NCBI GenBank assembly: GCA_002355495.1
Contig: AP017424.1
Coordinates: forward strand, 4,653,501 to 4,717,500
DNA from: Streptomyces laurentii
GTDB lineage: Bacteria; Actinomycetota; Actinomycetes; Streptomycetales; Streptomycetaceae
Direction: 5' to 3'
DNA length: 64,000 nt
Shown here: positions 15,984 through 28,195 of the stretch, in pieces
Numbering within the stretch: position 1 is the stretch's first letter
How the letters are laid out: every line of letters starts with the position of its first letter
Made by a program: the position numbers and the translations under genes
Notes under the pieces: generated by a model
Told to the model about the DNA's origin: nothing
Databases searched by the model: none
What the model saw: the letters and a program-made list of their open reading frames with translations, nothing else

Positions 15984-16949
15984 ATGACCGTTTCCGCATG
16001 GAAGCGCGCGGGCGTCGCGCTCACGGCCGCCGTCGTCGTCACGGGTGTGGCCGGCTGCGAGGACGGCGACGCCAAGTCCGCCGGGAAGACGGCGGGCAAG
16101 GCCGCCGCGCAGGGCGCGGGCGACGTCACCGAGGCCATCACGGCGGCCTTCAAGAAGACGTCGGAGGCCAAGGCCGCCAAGTTCACCATGACGATGGAGA
16201 TGACCGGCACGGGCGCCGCCGACGGCACCACGACCATGTCGGGCGTGCAGGGCTGGGACCCGACCGTCATGGACGTGACGATGGAGGGCGGCATGCTCGC
16301 CGGGGCCGGCGCGGGCGCGGCCGAGGGCGGCATGCCGGGCAAGATCCGCATGATCATGCGGGACAACGTCATGTACACCGAGGTCGGCGCCGAGATGGCC
16401 AAGCAGTTCGGCGGCAAGACCTGGATGAAGATGGACTTCGCCGCCATGGCCAAGGAGTCCGGCGACGCGTCCCTGAAGGCCATGACCGCGAACATGAGCG
16501 GCTCCAACCAGGACCCGGCGCAGCAGCTCGCGGTGCTCCTCCAGGCGCGCGGCATCAAGCACGTCGGCCCGGAGAAGATCAAGGGCACCGACACCGAGCA
16601 CTACAAGGGCTCGGTCACCGTCGACGAGATGATGAAGGCCAACAAGAACCTCGACGTCGTCCCGGAGAAGGACCGCAAGGCCCTCCTCGAGACGATGAAG
16701 ACGGCCGGACTGAAGTCCTACGACACCGAGGTCTGGGTCGACAAGGACGGCTACCCGGCCAAGATGCTCGTCGGCATGGCGATGCCCCAGGGCAGCCTGA
16801 AGGTCACCGCCTTCTACTCCGACTACGGCACGAAGGCCGAGGTCACGCCGCCGCCGGCCGGGGAGACCCTGGACTTCCAGGAGATGATGAAGAAGCTCAT
16901 GGAGAACGCCGGGGAGGGCGAGGCCGGGGCGGACGCCGCCCAGGGCTGA
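15984..16949 (+). CDS. Secreted lipoprotein, LppX/LprAFG-like
   Basis: ATG at 15984 with AGGGGTGG upstream. The 321-residue product has a lipoprotein signal peptide (basic MTVSAWKRAG, hydrophobic stretch, lipobox VAGC with Cys25), then a mature region rich in Lys, Met and Gly. Its pattern of paired beta strands (AKFTMTMEMTGTG, later DTEHYKGSVTVDEM and EVWVDKDGYPAKM) fits the LprG/LppX-type lipid-binding fold. It would be anchored on the outer face of the cytoplasmic membrane. A lipoprotein gene between rplA and rplJ is usual in Streptomyces; its role is unknown. Confidence 0.78.
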   Translation: MTVSAWKRAGVALTAAVVVTGVAGCEDGDAKSAGKTAGKAAAQGAGDVTEAITAAFKKTSEAKAAKFTMTMEMTGTGAADGTTTMSGVQGWDPTVMDVTMEGGMLAGAGAGAAEGGMPGKIRMIMRDNVMYTEVGAEMAKQFGGKTWMKMDFAAMAKESGDASLKAMTANMSGSNQDPAQQLAVLLQARGIKHVGPEKIKGTDTEHYKGSVTVDEMMKANKNLDVVPEKDRKALLETMKTAGLKSYDTEVWVDKDGYPAKMLVGMAMPQGSLKVTAFYSDYGTKAEVTPPPAGETLDFQEMMKKLMENAGEGEAGADAAQG

Positions 16950-16980
16950 GCCGGGGGCCGACCCGCGGTCGGGGGCCGAT

Positions 16981-17010
16981 TTGCCCCCGGCCGACCCCGT
17001 CGCGTACTCT
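16981..17010 (+). promoter_or_regulatory. Likely promoter of rplJ-rplL
   Basis: TTGCCC (16981-16986), 18-nt spacer, TACTCT (17005-17010). Transcription would start near 17017, giving a leader of about 215 nt before rplJ. Confidence 0.55.
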
Positions 17011-17016
17011 TTCCAG

Positions 17017-17232
17017 GAAGCCAAAGACCGCTGGTCGTCACTGCGCCCGTCAGGGTGCGGAGGCCGAAGGATTCGCTGAGTGATGCGAACGACCCGCGCA
17101 GGTGACTGTGGATGAGTTCCCCAACCGTTCGTCGGTTCGGTCGAGCTGAGCCCCGTGCGCCTGCGCCCGGGGCGTTTTGTTTTGTCCAGTCCCTTCCGCG
17201 CGGTCCCATCACCCGGAAGGAGGCCAACGCTT
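17017..17232 (+). ncRNA. rplJ leader (putative L10-binding regulatory leader)
   Basis: About 215 nt of structured leader precede rplJ. In many bacteria the L10(L12) complex binds this leader and represses the operon. A GC-rich hairpin followed by TTTTGTTTT (17150-17183) in the leader looks like a transcription attenuator. Assignment rests on position and structure, not on a covariance search. Confidence 0.55.
17150..17183 (+). terminator. Attenuator-like hairpin in the rplJ leader
   Basis: The stem GCCCCG/CGGGGC continues through a mismatch into GCGC/GCGC (17150-17173) and is followed by a T-rich tail (17175-17183). It lies 50 nt before the rplJ start, not after a gene, so it should act as a regulated terminator. 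Confidence 0.6.
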
Positions 17233-17763
17233 ATGGCAAGGCCCGACAAGGCTGCCTCGGTGGCCGAGCTGGAGGACCAGTTCCGCAGCTCGAACGCCGC
17301 AGTGCTGACCGAGTACCGGGGTCTCTCCGTCGCGCAGCTCAAGACGCTGCGTCGTTCGCTCGGTGAGAACGCCCAGTACGCCGTGGTGAAGAACACGCTG
17401 ACCAAGATTGCGGCCAACCAGGCCGGGATCACCGCGCTGGACGACCAGTTCACTGGTCCGACCGCGGTCGCCTTCATCACCGGTGACCCGGTGGAGTCGG
17501 CGAAGGCTCTGCGTGACTTCGCCAAGGAGAACCCCAACCTCACCATCAAGGGCGGCGTCCTTGACGGCAAGGCGCTCAGCGCCGACGAGGTCAAGAAGCT
17601 TGCGGACCTCGAGTCCCGCGAGGTTCTGCTCAGCAAGCTGGCCGGTGCCTTCAAGGGCAAGCAGTCTCAGGCTGCCTCGCTCTTCCAGGCGCTGCCGACG
17701 AAGCTCGTCCGCACCGTGGACGCGCTGCGCGCCAAGCAGGCCGAGCAGGGCGGTGCCGAGTAA
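17233..17763 (+). CDS. rplJ: 50S ribosomal protein L10
   Basis: L10 is the base of the ribosomal stalk and carries the L7/L12 dimers. The 176-residue product shows the L10 core (VLTEYRGLSVAQLKTLRRSL, then AVVKNTLTKIAA, FITGDPVESAKALRDFAK) and the C-terminal helix that binds L12. ATG with a strong GGAAGGAGG ribosome-binding site. rplL follows 119 nt downstream. Confidence 0.96.
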   Translation: MARPDKAASVAELEDQFRSSNAAVLTEYRGLSVAQLKTLRRSLGENAQYAVVKNTLTKIAANQAGITALDDQFTGPTAVAFITGDPVESAKALRDFAKENPNLTIKGGVLDGKALSADEVKKLADLESREVLLSKLAGAFKGKQSQAASLFQALPTKLVRTVDALRAKQAEQGGAE

Positions 17764-17882
17764 TTCGGCTCGCGTAATGATCCGTACCGCCGCCTAGGCG
17801 GAGCGGGTCGCAGCGGGCCGCACGCATGCCCGCCTTACATGTACATCCGGCACCTGCCGAATTAGTGGAAGGATCGCCCACC

Positions 17883-18269
17883 ATGGCGAAGCTCACCAAG
17901 GACGAGCTGCTCGCGCAGTTCGAGGAGATGACCCTCATCGAGCTGGCCGAGTTCGTCTCGGCGTTCGAGGAGAAGTTCGACGTCACCGCCGCCGCTGCCG
18001 CGCCGGTCATGATGGCCGGCGGCGTCGCCGGCGGTGCCGCCGAGGTCGTCGAGGAGAAGGACGAGTTCGACGTCATCCTCACCGGCGCCGGCGACAAGAA
18101 GATCCAGGTCATCAAGGTCGTCCGCGAGCTGACCTCCCTCGGCCTGAAGGAGGCCAAGGACCTGGTCGACGGCACCCCGAAGCCGGTCCTGGAGAAGGTC
18201 AACAAGGAGGCCGCTGACAAGGCCGCCGAGTCCCTCAAGGCCGCTGGCGCGTCCGTCGAGGTCAAGTGA
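17883..18269 (+). CDS. rplL: 50S ribosomal protein L7/L12
   Basis: The 128-residue stalk protein recruits translation GTPases. It has the N-terminal dimerisation domain (KDELLAQFEEMTLIELAEFV), an Ala-rich hinge, and the C-terminal domain (KIQVIKVVRELTSLGLKEAKDLV). ATG at 17883 with GGAAGG upstream. It forms an operon with rplJ and is closed by a hairpin at 18321. Confidence 0.97.
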   Translation: MAKLTKDELLAQFEEMTLIELAEFVSAFEEKFDVTAAAAAPVMMAGGVAGGAAEVVEEKDEFDVILTGAGDKKIQVIKVVRELTSLGLKEAKDLVDGTPKPVLEKVNKEAADKAAESLKAAGASVEVK

Positions 18270-18320
18270 CTTCTCGTCGCTGAAGCGACTCTTCACCGCT
18301 GACGTGTAACGCCGGCGGTA

Positions 18321-18356
18321 CGAAAGGCGATCATCCATACGGGTGGTCGCCTTTCG
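18321..18356 (+). terminator. Terminator after rplL
   Basis: A 16-bp stem with two wobbles (18321-18336 and 18341-18356) and an ATAC loop, 51 nt after the stop. No long T-run follows, so it may only partly stop read-through into rpoB. Confidence 0.7.
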
Positions 18357-18606
18357 GCGTTCCCGGAGACGCGCGGCGGTGGTCGTGAGGGTCTCCGGAA
18401 GCGGAGTATGGTGATCATCGCCGTGCGCCGCGCAGAGGCGGGGGCCTTGACGAACCGCACGGAGCGCGCAATTCTCAGGACGCGTCGTCACAAGGATCCG
18501 TTTCCGAGGCATGGATCGACGACCGATTGGGCAGTATCGAGGTGCGCCGTACGGCGCGAGGTGTAGCGCGGAGTTGAGAACTACGAGGGTCGCGAAGAAC
18601 TCGCCC

Positions 18607-18635
18607 TGGACATCAGTGGGCCAAGTGGCTACACT
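18607..18635 (+). promoter_or_regulatory. Likely rpoB promoter
   Basis: TGGACA (18607-18612), exactly 17 nt, then TACACT (18630-18635), a good match to the main sigma factor consensus. Confidence 0.6.
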
Positions 18636-18816
18636 GACCCTTTGCGCTGCCTGTTAGCTGCCCCCTGCCCGTCACCAGGGGCATACTCTCGCAACAGCAT
18701 CGTGGGCCGAAAGCCCCTGACCTGGCCTTTTGACCATTCCAGGGTTTTCCGTCCGCGTCGCTCCGTGGGGGACCGGTACGCGCGCAGTGAGTCCGAGCCC
18801 TCGGAAGGACCCCCTC

Positions 18817-21800
18817 TTGGCCGCCTCGCGCAACGCCTCGACCAATATGAACAACGGTGCCAGCACCGCCCCGCTGCGCATCTCCTTTGCAAAGATCAAG
18901 GAGCCCCTCGAGGTTCCGAACCTCCTCGCGCTCCAGACCGAGAGCTTCGACTGGCTGCTCGGCAATGCCGCCTGGAAGGCTCGTGTCGAGGCCGCCCTCG
19001 AGTCGGGACAGGACGTCCCCAGGAAGTCCGGTCTGGAGGAGATCTTCGAGGAGATCTCCCCGATCGAGGACTTCTCCGGGTCGATGTCGCTGACCTTCCG
19101 CGACCACCGCTTCGAGCCGCCGAAGAACTCGATCGACGAGTGCAAGGACCGGGACTTCACCTACGGTGCCCCGCTCTTCGTCACCGCGGAGTTCACGAAC
19201 AACGAGACCGGCGAGATCAAGTCCCAGACGGTCTTCATGGGCGACTTCCCGCTCATGACCAACAAGGGCACCTTCGTCATCAACGGCACCGAGCGTGTCG
19301 TCGTGTCGCAGCTCGTCCGCTCCCCGGGCGTCTACTTCGACTCCTCCATCGACAAGACGTCCGACAAGGACATCTTCTCCGCCAAGATCATCCCGTCCCG
19401 GGGTGCCTGGCTGGAGATGGAGATCGACAAGCGCGACATGGTCGGTGTCCGTATCGACCGCAAGCGCAAGCAGTCCGTCACCGTCCTCCTGAAGGCCCTC
19501 GGCTGGACCACCGAGCAGATCCTGCAGGAGTTCGGCGAGTACGAGTCCATGCGCGCCACCCTGGAGAAGGACCACACCCAGGGCCAGGACGACGCGCTGC
19601 TCGACATCTACCGCAAGCTCCGTCCGGGCGAGCCGCCGACGCGCGAGGCCGCCCAGACGCTGCTCGAGAACCTGTACTTCAACCCGAAGCGCTACGACCT
19701 CGCGAAGGTCGGCCGCTACAAGGTCAACAAGAAGCTCGGGGCCGACGAGCCGCTGGACGCCGGTGTCCTGACCACCGACGACGTCATCGCCACGATCAAG
19801 TACCTGGTCAAGCTCCACGCGGGCGAGACCGAGACGATCGGCGAGTCCGGCCGGGAGATCGTCGTCGAGACCGACGACATCGACCACTTCGGCAACCGTC
19901 GTCTGCGCAACGTCGGCGAGCTCATCCAGAACCAGGTCCGCACGGGTCTGGCTCGTATGGAGCGCGTCGTGCGCGAGCGCATGACCACCCAGGACGTCGA
20001 GGCGATCACGCCGCAGACCCTGATCAACATCCGGCCGGTCGTCGCCTCCATCAAGGAGTTCTTCGGCACCAGCCAGCTGTCGCAGTTCATGGACCAGAAC
20101 AACCCGCTGTCGGGTCTGACGCACAAGCGTCGTCTCTCGGCGCTGGGTCCCGGTGGTCTGTCCCGTGAGCGGGCCGGCTTCGAGGTCCGAGACGTGCACC
20201 CGTCCCACTACGGACGCATGTGCCCGATCGAGACCCCCGAAGGCCCGAACATCGGTCTGATCGGTTCGCTCGCCTCGTACGGCCGCGTCAACGCGTTCGG
20301 CTTCATCGAGACGCCGTACCGCAAGGTCGTCGACGGCCAGGTCACCGACGAGGTCGACTACATCACCGCCGACGAAGAGGACCGCTTCGTCATCGCCCAG
20401 GCGAACGCGACCCTGAACGAGGAGCTCCAGTTCACGGAGCCCCGCGTCCTGGTCCGCCGCCGCGGCGGCGAGGTCGACTACGTGCCGCCGGCCGACGTCG
20501 ACTACATGGACGTCTCCCCGCGCCAGATGGTGTCGGTCGCGACCGCCATGATCCCGTTCCTCGAGCACGACGACGCCAACCGTGCCCTCATGGGCGCGAA
20601 CATGATGCGTCAGGCCGTTCCGCTCATCAAGTCGGAGGCCCCGCTCGTCGGCACCGGCATGGAGTACCGCTGCGCCACCGACGCCGGCGACGTGCTCAAG
20701 GCCGACAAGGCCGGTGTGGTCCAGGAGCTCTCCGCGGACTACATCACGGTCGCCAACGACGACGGCACGTACAACACGTACCGCCTGCACAAGTTCTCCC
20801 GCTCGAACCAGGGCACCTCGGTCAACCAGAAGGTCGTCGTCAACGAGGGCGACCGGATCATCGAGGGCCAGGTCCTCGCCGACGGTCCCGCCACCGAGAA
20901 CGGCGAGATGGCGCTGGGCAAGAACCTGCTCGTGGCGTTCATGCCGTGGGAGGGTCACAACTACGAGGACGCGATCATCCTGTCGCAGCGCCTCGTGCAG
21001 GACGACGTCCTCTCCTCGATCCACATCGAGGAGCACGAGGTCGACGCCCGTGACACCAAGCTCGGCCCGGAGGAGATCACCCGGGACATCCCGAACGTCT
21101 CCGAGGAGGTCCTCGCCGACCTCGACGAGCGCGGCATCATCCGCATCGGTGCCGAGGTCGTCGCCGGCGACATCCTGGTCGGCAAGGTCACCCCGAAGGG
21201 CGAGACCGAGCTGACCCCGGAGGAGCGCCTGCTCCGCGCGATCTTCGGCGAGAAGGCCCGTGAGGTCCGTGACACCTCGCTCAAGGTCCCGCACGGCGAG
21301 GTCGGCAAGATCATCGGTGTCCGCGTCTTCGACCGCGAGGAGGGCGACGAGCTTCCCCCGGGCGTGAACCAGCTGGTCCGCGTCTACGTCGCCCAGAAGC
21401 GCAAGATCACCGACGGTGACAAGCTCGCCGGCCGTCACGGCAACAAGGGTGTCATCTCCAAGATCAACCCGATCGAGGACATGCCCTTCCTCGAGGACGG
21501 CACCCCGGTCGACATCATCCTCAACCCGCTGGGTGTCCCGTCCCGAATGAACCCGGGACAGGTCCTGGAGATCCACCTCGGCTGGCTCGCCAGCCAGGGC
21601 TGGGACGTCTCCGGCCTCGGCGAGGAGTGGGCCAAGCGCCTCCAGGCGATCGGCGCCGACGACGTCGCCCCGCGGACGAACGTCGCGACCCCGGTCTTCG
21701 ACGGCGCCCGCCAGGACGAGCTCGCGGGTCTGCTCGAGAACACCCGCCCGAACCGCGACGGCGACCGCATGGTCCTGCCGACCGGTAAGGCGCGCCTGTT

Positions 21801-22299
21801 CGACGGCCGCTCCGGCGAGCCGTTCCCGGAGCCGGTCTCGGTCGGCTACATGTACATCCTCAAGCTCCACCACCTGGTCGACGACAAGCTGCACGCCCGG
21901 TCGACCGGCCCGTACTCGATGATCACCCAGCAGCCGCTGGGTGGTAAGGCCCAGTTCGGTGGTCAGCGCTTCGGTGAGATGGAGGTGTGGGCGCTGGAGG
22001 CTTACGGCGCCGCGTACGCCCTCCAGGAGCTGCTGACGATCAAGTCCGACGACGTCACCGGCCGCGTGAAGGTCTACGAGGCCATCGTCAAGGGCGAGAA
22101 CATCCCTGAGCCCGGCATCCCCGAGTCCTTCAAGGTGCTCATCAAGGAGATGCAGTCCCTGTGCCTCAACGTGGAGGTGCTGTCCTCGGACGGCATGTCC
22201 ATCGAGATGCGCGACACCGACGAGGACGTCTTCCGCGCAGCGGAGGAGCTCGGCATCGACCTGTCCCGGCGCGAGCCGAGCAGCGTCGAAGAGGTCTGA
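18817..22299 (+). CDS. rpoB: RNA polymerase beta subunit
   Basis: The 1160-residue beta subunit forms one half of the catalytic cleft. I chose the TTG at 18817 because GGAAGG lies eight bases before it and the product then starts MAASRNAST, as in other Streptomyces; the frame stays open upstream but without a ribosome-binding site. The rifampicin pocket (about residues 415-445: GTSQLSQFMDQNNPLSGLTH, then KRRLSALGPGG) shows the sensitive-type Asp, His and Ser residues. The C terminus carries GGKAQFGGQRFGEMEVWALE. It is 100 nt upstream of rpoC. Confidence 0.98.
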   Translation: MAASRNASTNMNNGASTAPLRISFAKIKEPLEVPNLLALQTESFDWLLGNAAWKARVEAALESGQDVPRKSGLEEIFEEISPIEDFSGSMSLTFRDHRFEPPKNSIDECKDRDFTYGAPLFVTAEFTNNETGEIKSQTVFMGDFPLMTNKGTFVINGTERVVVSQLVRSPGVYFDSSIDKTSDKDIFSAKIIPSRGAWLEMEIDKRDMVGVRIDRKRKQSVTVLLKALGWTTEQILQEFGEYESMRATLEKDHTQGQDDALLDIYRKLRPGEPPTREAAQTLLENLYFNPKRYDLAKVGRYKVNKKLGADEPLDAGVLTTDDVIATIKYLVKLHAGETETIGESGREIVVETDDIDHFGNRRLRNVGELIQNQVRTGLARMERVVRERMTTQDVEAITPQTLINIRPVVASIKEFFGTSQLSQFMDQNNPLSGLTHKRRLSALGPGGLSRERAGFEVRDVHPSHYGRMCPIETPEGPNIGLIGSLASYGRVNAFGFIETPYRKVVDGQVTDEVDYITADEEDRFVIAQANATLNEELQFTEPRVLVRRRGGEVDYVPPADVDYMDVSPRQMVSVATAMIPFLEHDDANRALMGANMMRQAVPLIKSEAPLVGTGMEYRCATDAGDVLKADKAGVVQELSADYITVANDDGTYNTYRLHKFSRSNQGTSVNQKVVVNEGDRIIEGQVLADGPATENGEMALGKNLLVAFMPWEGHNYEDAIILSQRLVQDDVLSSIHIEEHEVDARDTKLGPEEITRDIPNVSEEVLADLDERGIIRIGAEVVAGDILVGKVTPKGETELTPEERLLRAIFGEKAREVRDTSLKVPHGEVGKIIGVRVFDREEGDELPPGVNQLVRVYVAQKRKITDGDKLAGRHGNKGVISKINPIEDMPFLEDGTPVDIILNPLGVPSRMNPGQVLEIHLGWLASQGWDVSGLGEEWAKRLQAIGADDVAPRTNVATPVFDGARQDELAGLLENTRPNRDGDRMVLPTGKARLFDGRSGEPFPEPVSVGYMYILKLHHLVDDKLHARSTGPYSMITQQPLGGKAQFGGQRFGEMEVWALEAYGAAYALQELLTIKSDDVTGRVKVYEAIVKGENIPEPGIPESFKVLIKEMQSLCLNVEVLSSDGMSIEMRDTDEDVFRAAEELGIDLSRREPSSVEEV

Positions 22300-22306
22300 C
22301 GGGAGT

Positions 22307-22340
22307 CCGGCGGGGGGATCAGCGATGGTCCCCCCGCCGG
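22307..22340 (+). other. Strong hairpin between rpoB and rpoC
   Basis: A perfect 12-bp G+C stem (22307-22318 and 22329-22340) with a 10-nt loop follows the rpoB stop by 7 nt. There is no T-run, so it is more likely an RNA processing or stability element than a terminator. Confidence 0.7.
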
Positions 22341-22399
22341 CCCCAAGACCCCCGTATCAGACCCCACAGCCTTACAACCCTGAGAGGGATTGACGCATA

Positions 22400-26299
<3,900 letters not shown>

Positions 26300-26310
26300 G
26301 TAGTGCGACA

Positions 26311-26348
26311 CCGCGAGGCGGCGCCCCTTTGGGGGTGCCGCCTCGCGG
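26311..26348 (+). terminator. Terminator of rpoB-rpoC
   Basis: A 17-bp stem with one wobble (26311-26327 and 26332-26348) and a four-base loop, directly after the rpoC stop. Confidence 0.85.
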
Positions 26349-26677
26349 CGTTTGGGGGGGTGCGGGTTCAGGGGATGGGGGGTGCGGTCGTGGGGGCGGC
26401 GGGCTCGCTGAGGTGTGTGGGTGGGTACGCGGGGGCCGGGGAGGGGGTCGCGTTCTGCACTGCATGATTTACGGCGCGGTGCTGGTGCCGTGAGGGATGC
26501 GGGTTCTTGTCCCGCGCCACAAATCACGCTCTACGTTTCGAACGTCGACCCCCTCCCCGTCCCCCGCTCCCGTCCGTCGTCCGCCGTGCTTCCGCCCGCG
26601 GGGTGGGAGGAGGGAGGTGGGTGGGGGTCGGCGTTGTCGGCCCCTGACCGTCGGTGGGGCCTTCCGTTCGGACGTTT
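26349..26677. other. Junction between rpoC and the tail cluster
   Basis: No gene is supported in these 329 bases. The first part is G-rich and low in complexity, and a long two-part hairpin occupies 26462-26529. No tRNA-like attachment site or direct repeat with the other end of the block could be recognised by eye. Confidence 0.4.
26462..26529. other. Two-part hairpin at the distal end of the tail operon
   Basis: Pairs GC, TGATTT and GGCGCGG on the left match CCGCGCC, AAATCA and GC on the right, separated by small internal mismatches (15 bp in all). An alternative stem (GCGGG/CCCGC) inside the loop would compete with it. It lies 149 nt past the last minus-strand gene and could be its terminator or a regulatory RNA. 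Confidence 0.5.
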
Positions 26678-26941
26678 TCAGCGGGCGGTCATCTCCCAGA
26701 GCGCCAGGCCCAGGCCCGCCGTCGCCGTCAGGGCGGCGATCGAGGGGAGGGGCCAGCGGGTGCGTTCCAGGGCGTCGAGGCGGGACTCGTGGTCGGCCAG
26801 CTGTTTGTCGGTCTGGTCGCTGCGCTGGACGAGCAGGGCCAGGGAGCCGTCGACGCGGGCGAAGCCGGCTTCGAGGGTGCCGCGGAGGCGTTCCAGTTCC
26901 ACGGCGACGGCGACCGGGTCGTTCGGGTCAGCCTCGGTCAT
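26678..26941 (-). CDS. XhlA-like coiled-coil membrane protein of the lysis cassette
   Basis: The 87-residue product has a predicted coiled coil (about residues 12-60, heptad-like LERLRGTLEAGFARVDGSLA and DHESRLDALER) followed by a C-terminal membrane helix (SIAALTATAGLGLALWEM). This layout matches haemolysin XhlA and phage lysis accessory proteins. Its start lies inside the end of the upstream holin-like gene (14-nt overlap), so the two are translated together. It is the last gene of the minus-strand tail operon. Confidence 0.6.
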   Translation of the reverse strand: MTEADPNDPVAVAVELERLRGTLEAGFARVDGSLALLVQRSDQTDKQLADHESRLDALERTRWPLPSIAALTATAGLGLALWEMTAR

Positions 26942-27161
26942 CGGCGGCCCCCGGTGCGGTGCGCAGCCAGCCCGGCAGCAGACTCTGGACGGCGGGCAGC
27001 GCCATCACCCGGGTGAGGGCGCCGGCGGCGGCGAGCGCGCCGGCGACCCACGGCAGGGTCTCGGGCAGCCCGGCGGCGTCGACCGCGCCGGGCAGGACGA
27101 CGGCGATGCCGACGGCGGTCTGCAGCACGGTGCGGGCCGTGCGCTTCGCGGCTTCGGACAT
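26928..27161 (-). CDS. Holin-like small membrane protein
   Basis: The 77-residue product has two hydrophobic segments (TVLQTAVGIAVVLPGAV and LPWVAGALAAAGALTRVMAL) and short charged ends, the layout of a class II holin. It lies 19 nt after the amidase gene and overlaps the XhlA-like gene. A holin would form pores that let the amidase reach the wall. Sequence families of holins are too diverse for a firm assignment, so this rests on size, hydrophobicity and position. Confidence 0.6.
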   Translation of the reverse strand: MSEAAKRTARTVLQTAVGIAVVLPGAVDAAGLPETLPWVAGALAAAGALTRVMALPAVQSLLPGWLRTAPGAADDRG

Positions 27162-27180
27162 GGGTGGTTCTCCTTTTGCG

Positions 27181-28092
27181 TTACGCGGAGTACGGGACCT
27201 TCAGCGCGTTCCAGGAGGCGCGGCCCGGCCAGCCGTCGGCGTCGGATCCGGTGAAGCCGAGCTTGCGCTGCCAGGCCGCGTACGACTGGCGGTCGGCCTC
27301 GGTCCAGCGCGGGCCCGGGCCGACCCGGTAGCGGCCGCAGCCCTCGGCCATCAGCCGGCGGCCCATCGCCGTGACGAGGGGGGACGACGGCTTCGCCGTG
27401 AAGAAGGCGGCGCCGGGAAACGGCTGGAGGCGCGGGGACGGGGGAGTGGCGGGGGTGGCCGGCTTGGGCGCCGGGGCCTTGCCGAGGCGTTTCTGGACGC
27501 GCTCGCGCAGGCCCGGCATGCCGAAGCCGCGCGGGTCGTTCTTCCAGTCCGACCACTCGGAGTGGCCGATCACGGACTTGGCCCCCCAGTCGTGCGCCCG
27601 GCACAGCGCCGCCGAGACGCGTTCGATGGCGTCGAGCTGGGCGGCCGGCCAGGGGTCGGTGCCGTCGCCGAGGTTGACGCACTCGAAGCCGTAGAAGCGG
27701 GCGTTGCCGTCGACGGCCCCCGGGCTGCCCTCGTGGGCGCGTGGGGCCGGGGGCCGGTCGCCGTACGTCTCGGTGATCACGGCCTGGAGGACGGACGGGT
27801 CGCCGCCGCCCGCGTGGTTGGCGCGGCCGTTGGCGATCAGGTGGACGGTGCCGTCCTTGGCGATGACGCCGTGGCACAGCGGGCCGGGCAGGCCGGCGTA
27901 GCCGTCGTGGCACATCCGGACCGTGCCATCGGTGCCGGTGGACACGGTGTGGTGGATCATCACACCGGCCACCGGGCCCCAGGCCCCGTGGCCGGAGCGG
28001 TTGTGGGTGCGCCAGCCGTCGTGTTCGACGACGGTGACGCCTTCGGCGCGGAGCGCGGCGGCGAACCGGTCCGCGGAGAGGGGGGATGCCAT
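27181..28092 (-). CDS. N-acetylmuramoyl-L-alanine amidase (phage-type endolysin)
   Basis: I chose the ATG at 28092 with GGAGG upstream; a start at 28119 lacks one. The 303-residue protein has an N-terminal Amidase_2/PGRP domain with the zinc ligands visible as MIHHTVS and IGHSEWSDWKNDP (His plus Asp in place of the usual Cys, as in many phage amidases). After a Pro-rich linker, a C-terminal domain (about residues 225-303, with WTEADRQSYAAWQRKLGFTG) looks like a cell-wall binding module of actinophage lysins. No signal peptide, so it would need the holin. It cleaves the bond between muramic acid and L-alanine. Confidence 0.85.
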   Translation of the reverse strand: MASPLSADRFAAALRAEGVTVVEHDGWRTHNRSGHGAWGPVAGVMIHHTVSTGTDGTVRMCHDGYAGLPGPLCHGVIAKDGTVHLIANGRANHAGGGDPSVLQAVITETYGDRPPAPRAHEGSPGAVDGNARFYGFECVNLGDGTDPWPAAQLDAIERVSAALCRAHDWGAKSVIGHSEWSDWKNDPRGFGMPGLRERVQKRLGKAPAPKPATPATPPSPRLQPFPGAAFFTAKPSSPLVTAMGRRLMAEGCGRYRVGPGPRWTEADRQSYAAWQRKLGFTGSDADGWPGRASWNALKVPYSA

Positions 28093-28195
28093 CTGGTCCT
28101 CCGGGCGGGATATGGGCATGGAAAAGCCCCGGCCGGGTGGAGGGCACGGGGCGGGTGACGCGGGCGGGTGACGGGGGTGGGTGACGGGGGTGGGG

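Larger units (their letters stand above)
18270..18816 (+). other. rplL-rpoB intergenic region and rpoB leader
   Basis: A 547-bp region without a convincing gene. It holds the rplL terminator (18321-18356), a promoter (18607-18635) and a leader of about 175 nt before the TTG start of rpoB. Frames open here continue into rpoB but have no codon bias or ribosome-binding site. Confidence 0.6.

Noticed and set aside
18730..18816. An upstream extension of rpoB from an ATG-like start at 18730
   Set aside because: No ribosome-binding site, and the added residues are unlike any RpoB. The TTG at 18817 has a proper GGAAGG and gives the family N terminus.
26495..26520. A T-arm-like GCGGG-TTCTTGT-CCCGC sequence, first read as a tRNA remnant or attachment site
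   Set aside because: The loop lacks the conserved A of a T loop, there is no matching anticodon or D arm, and no integrase gene exists in the block.
28093..28119. A start at 28119 for the amidase gene
   Set aside because: No ribosome-binding site there; the ATG at 28092 has a good GGAGG.
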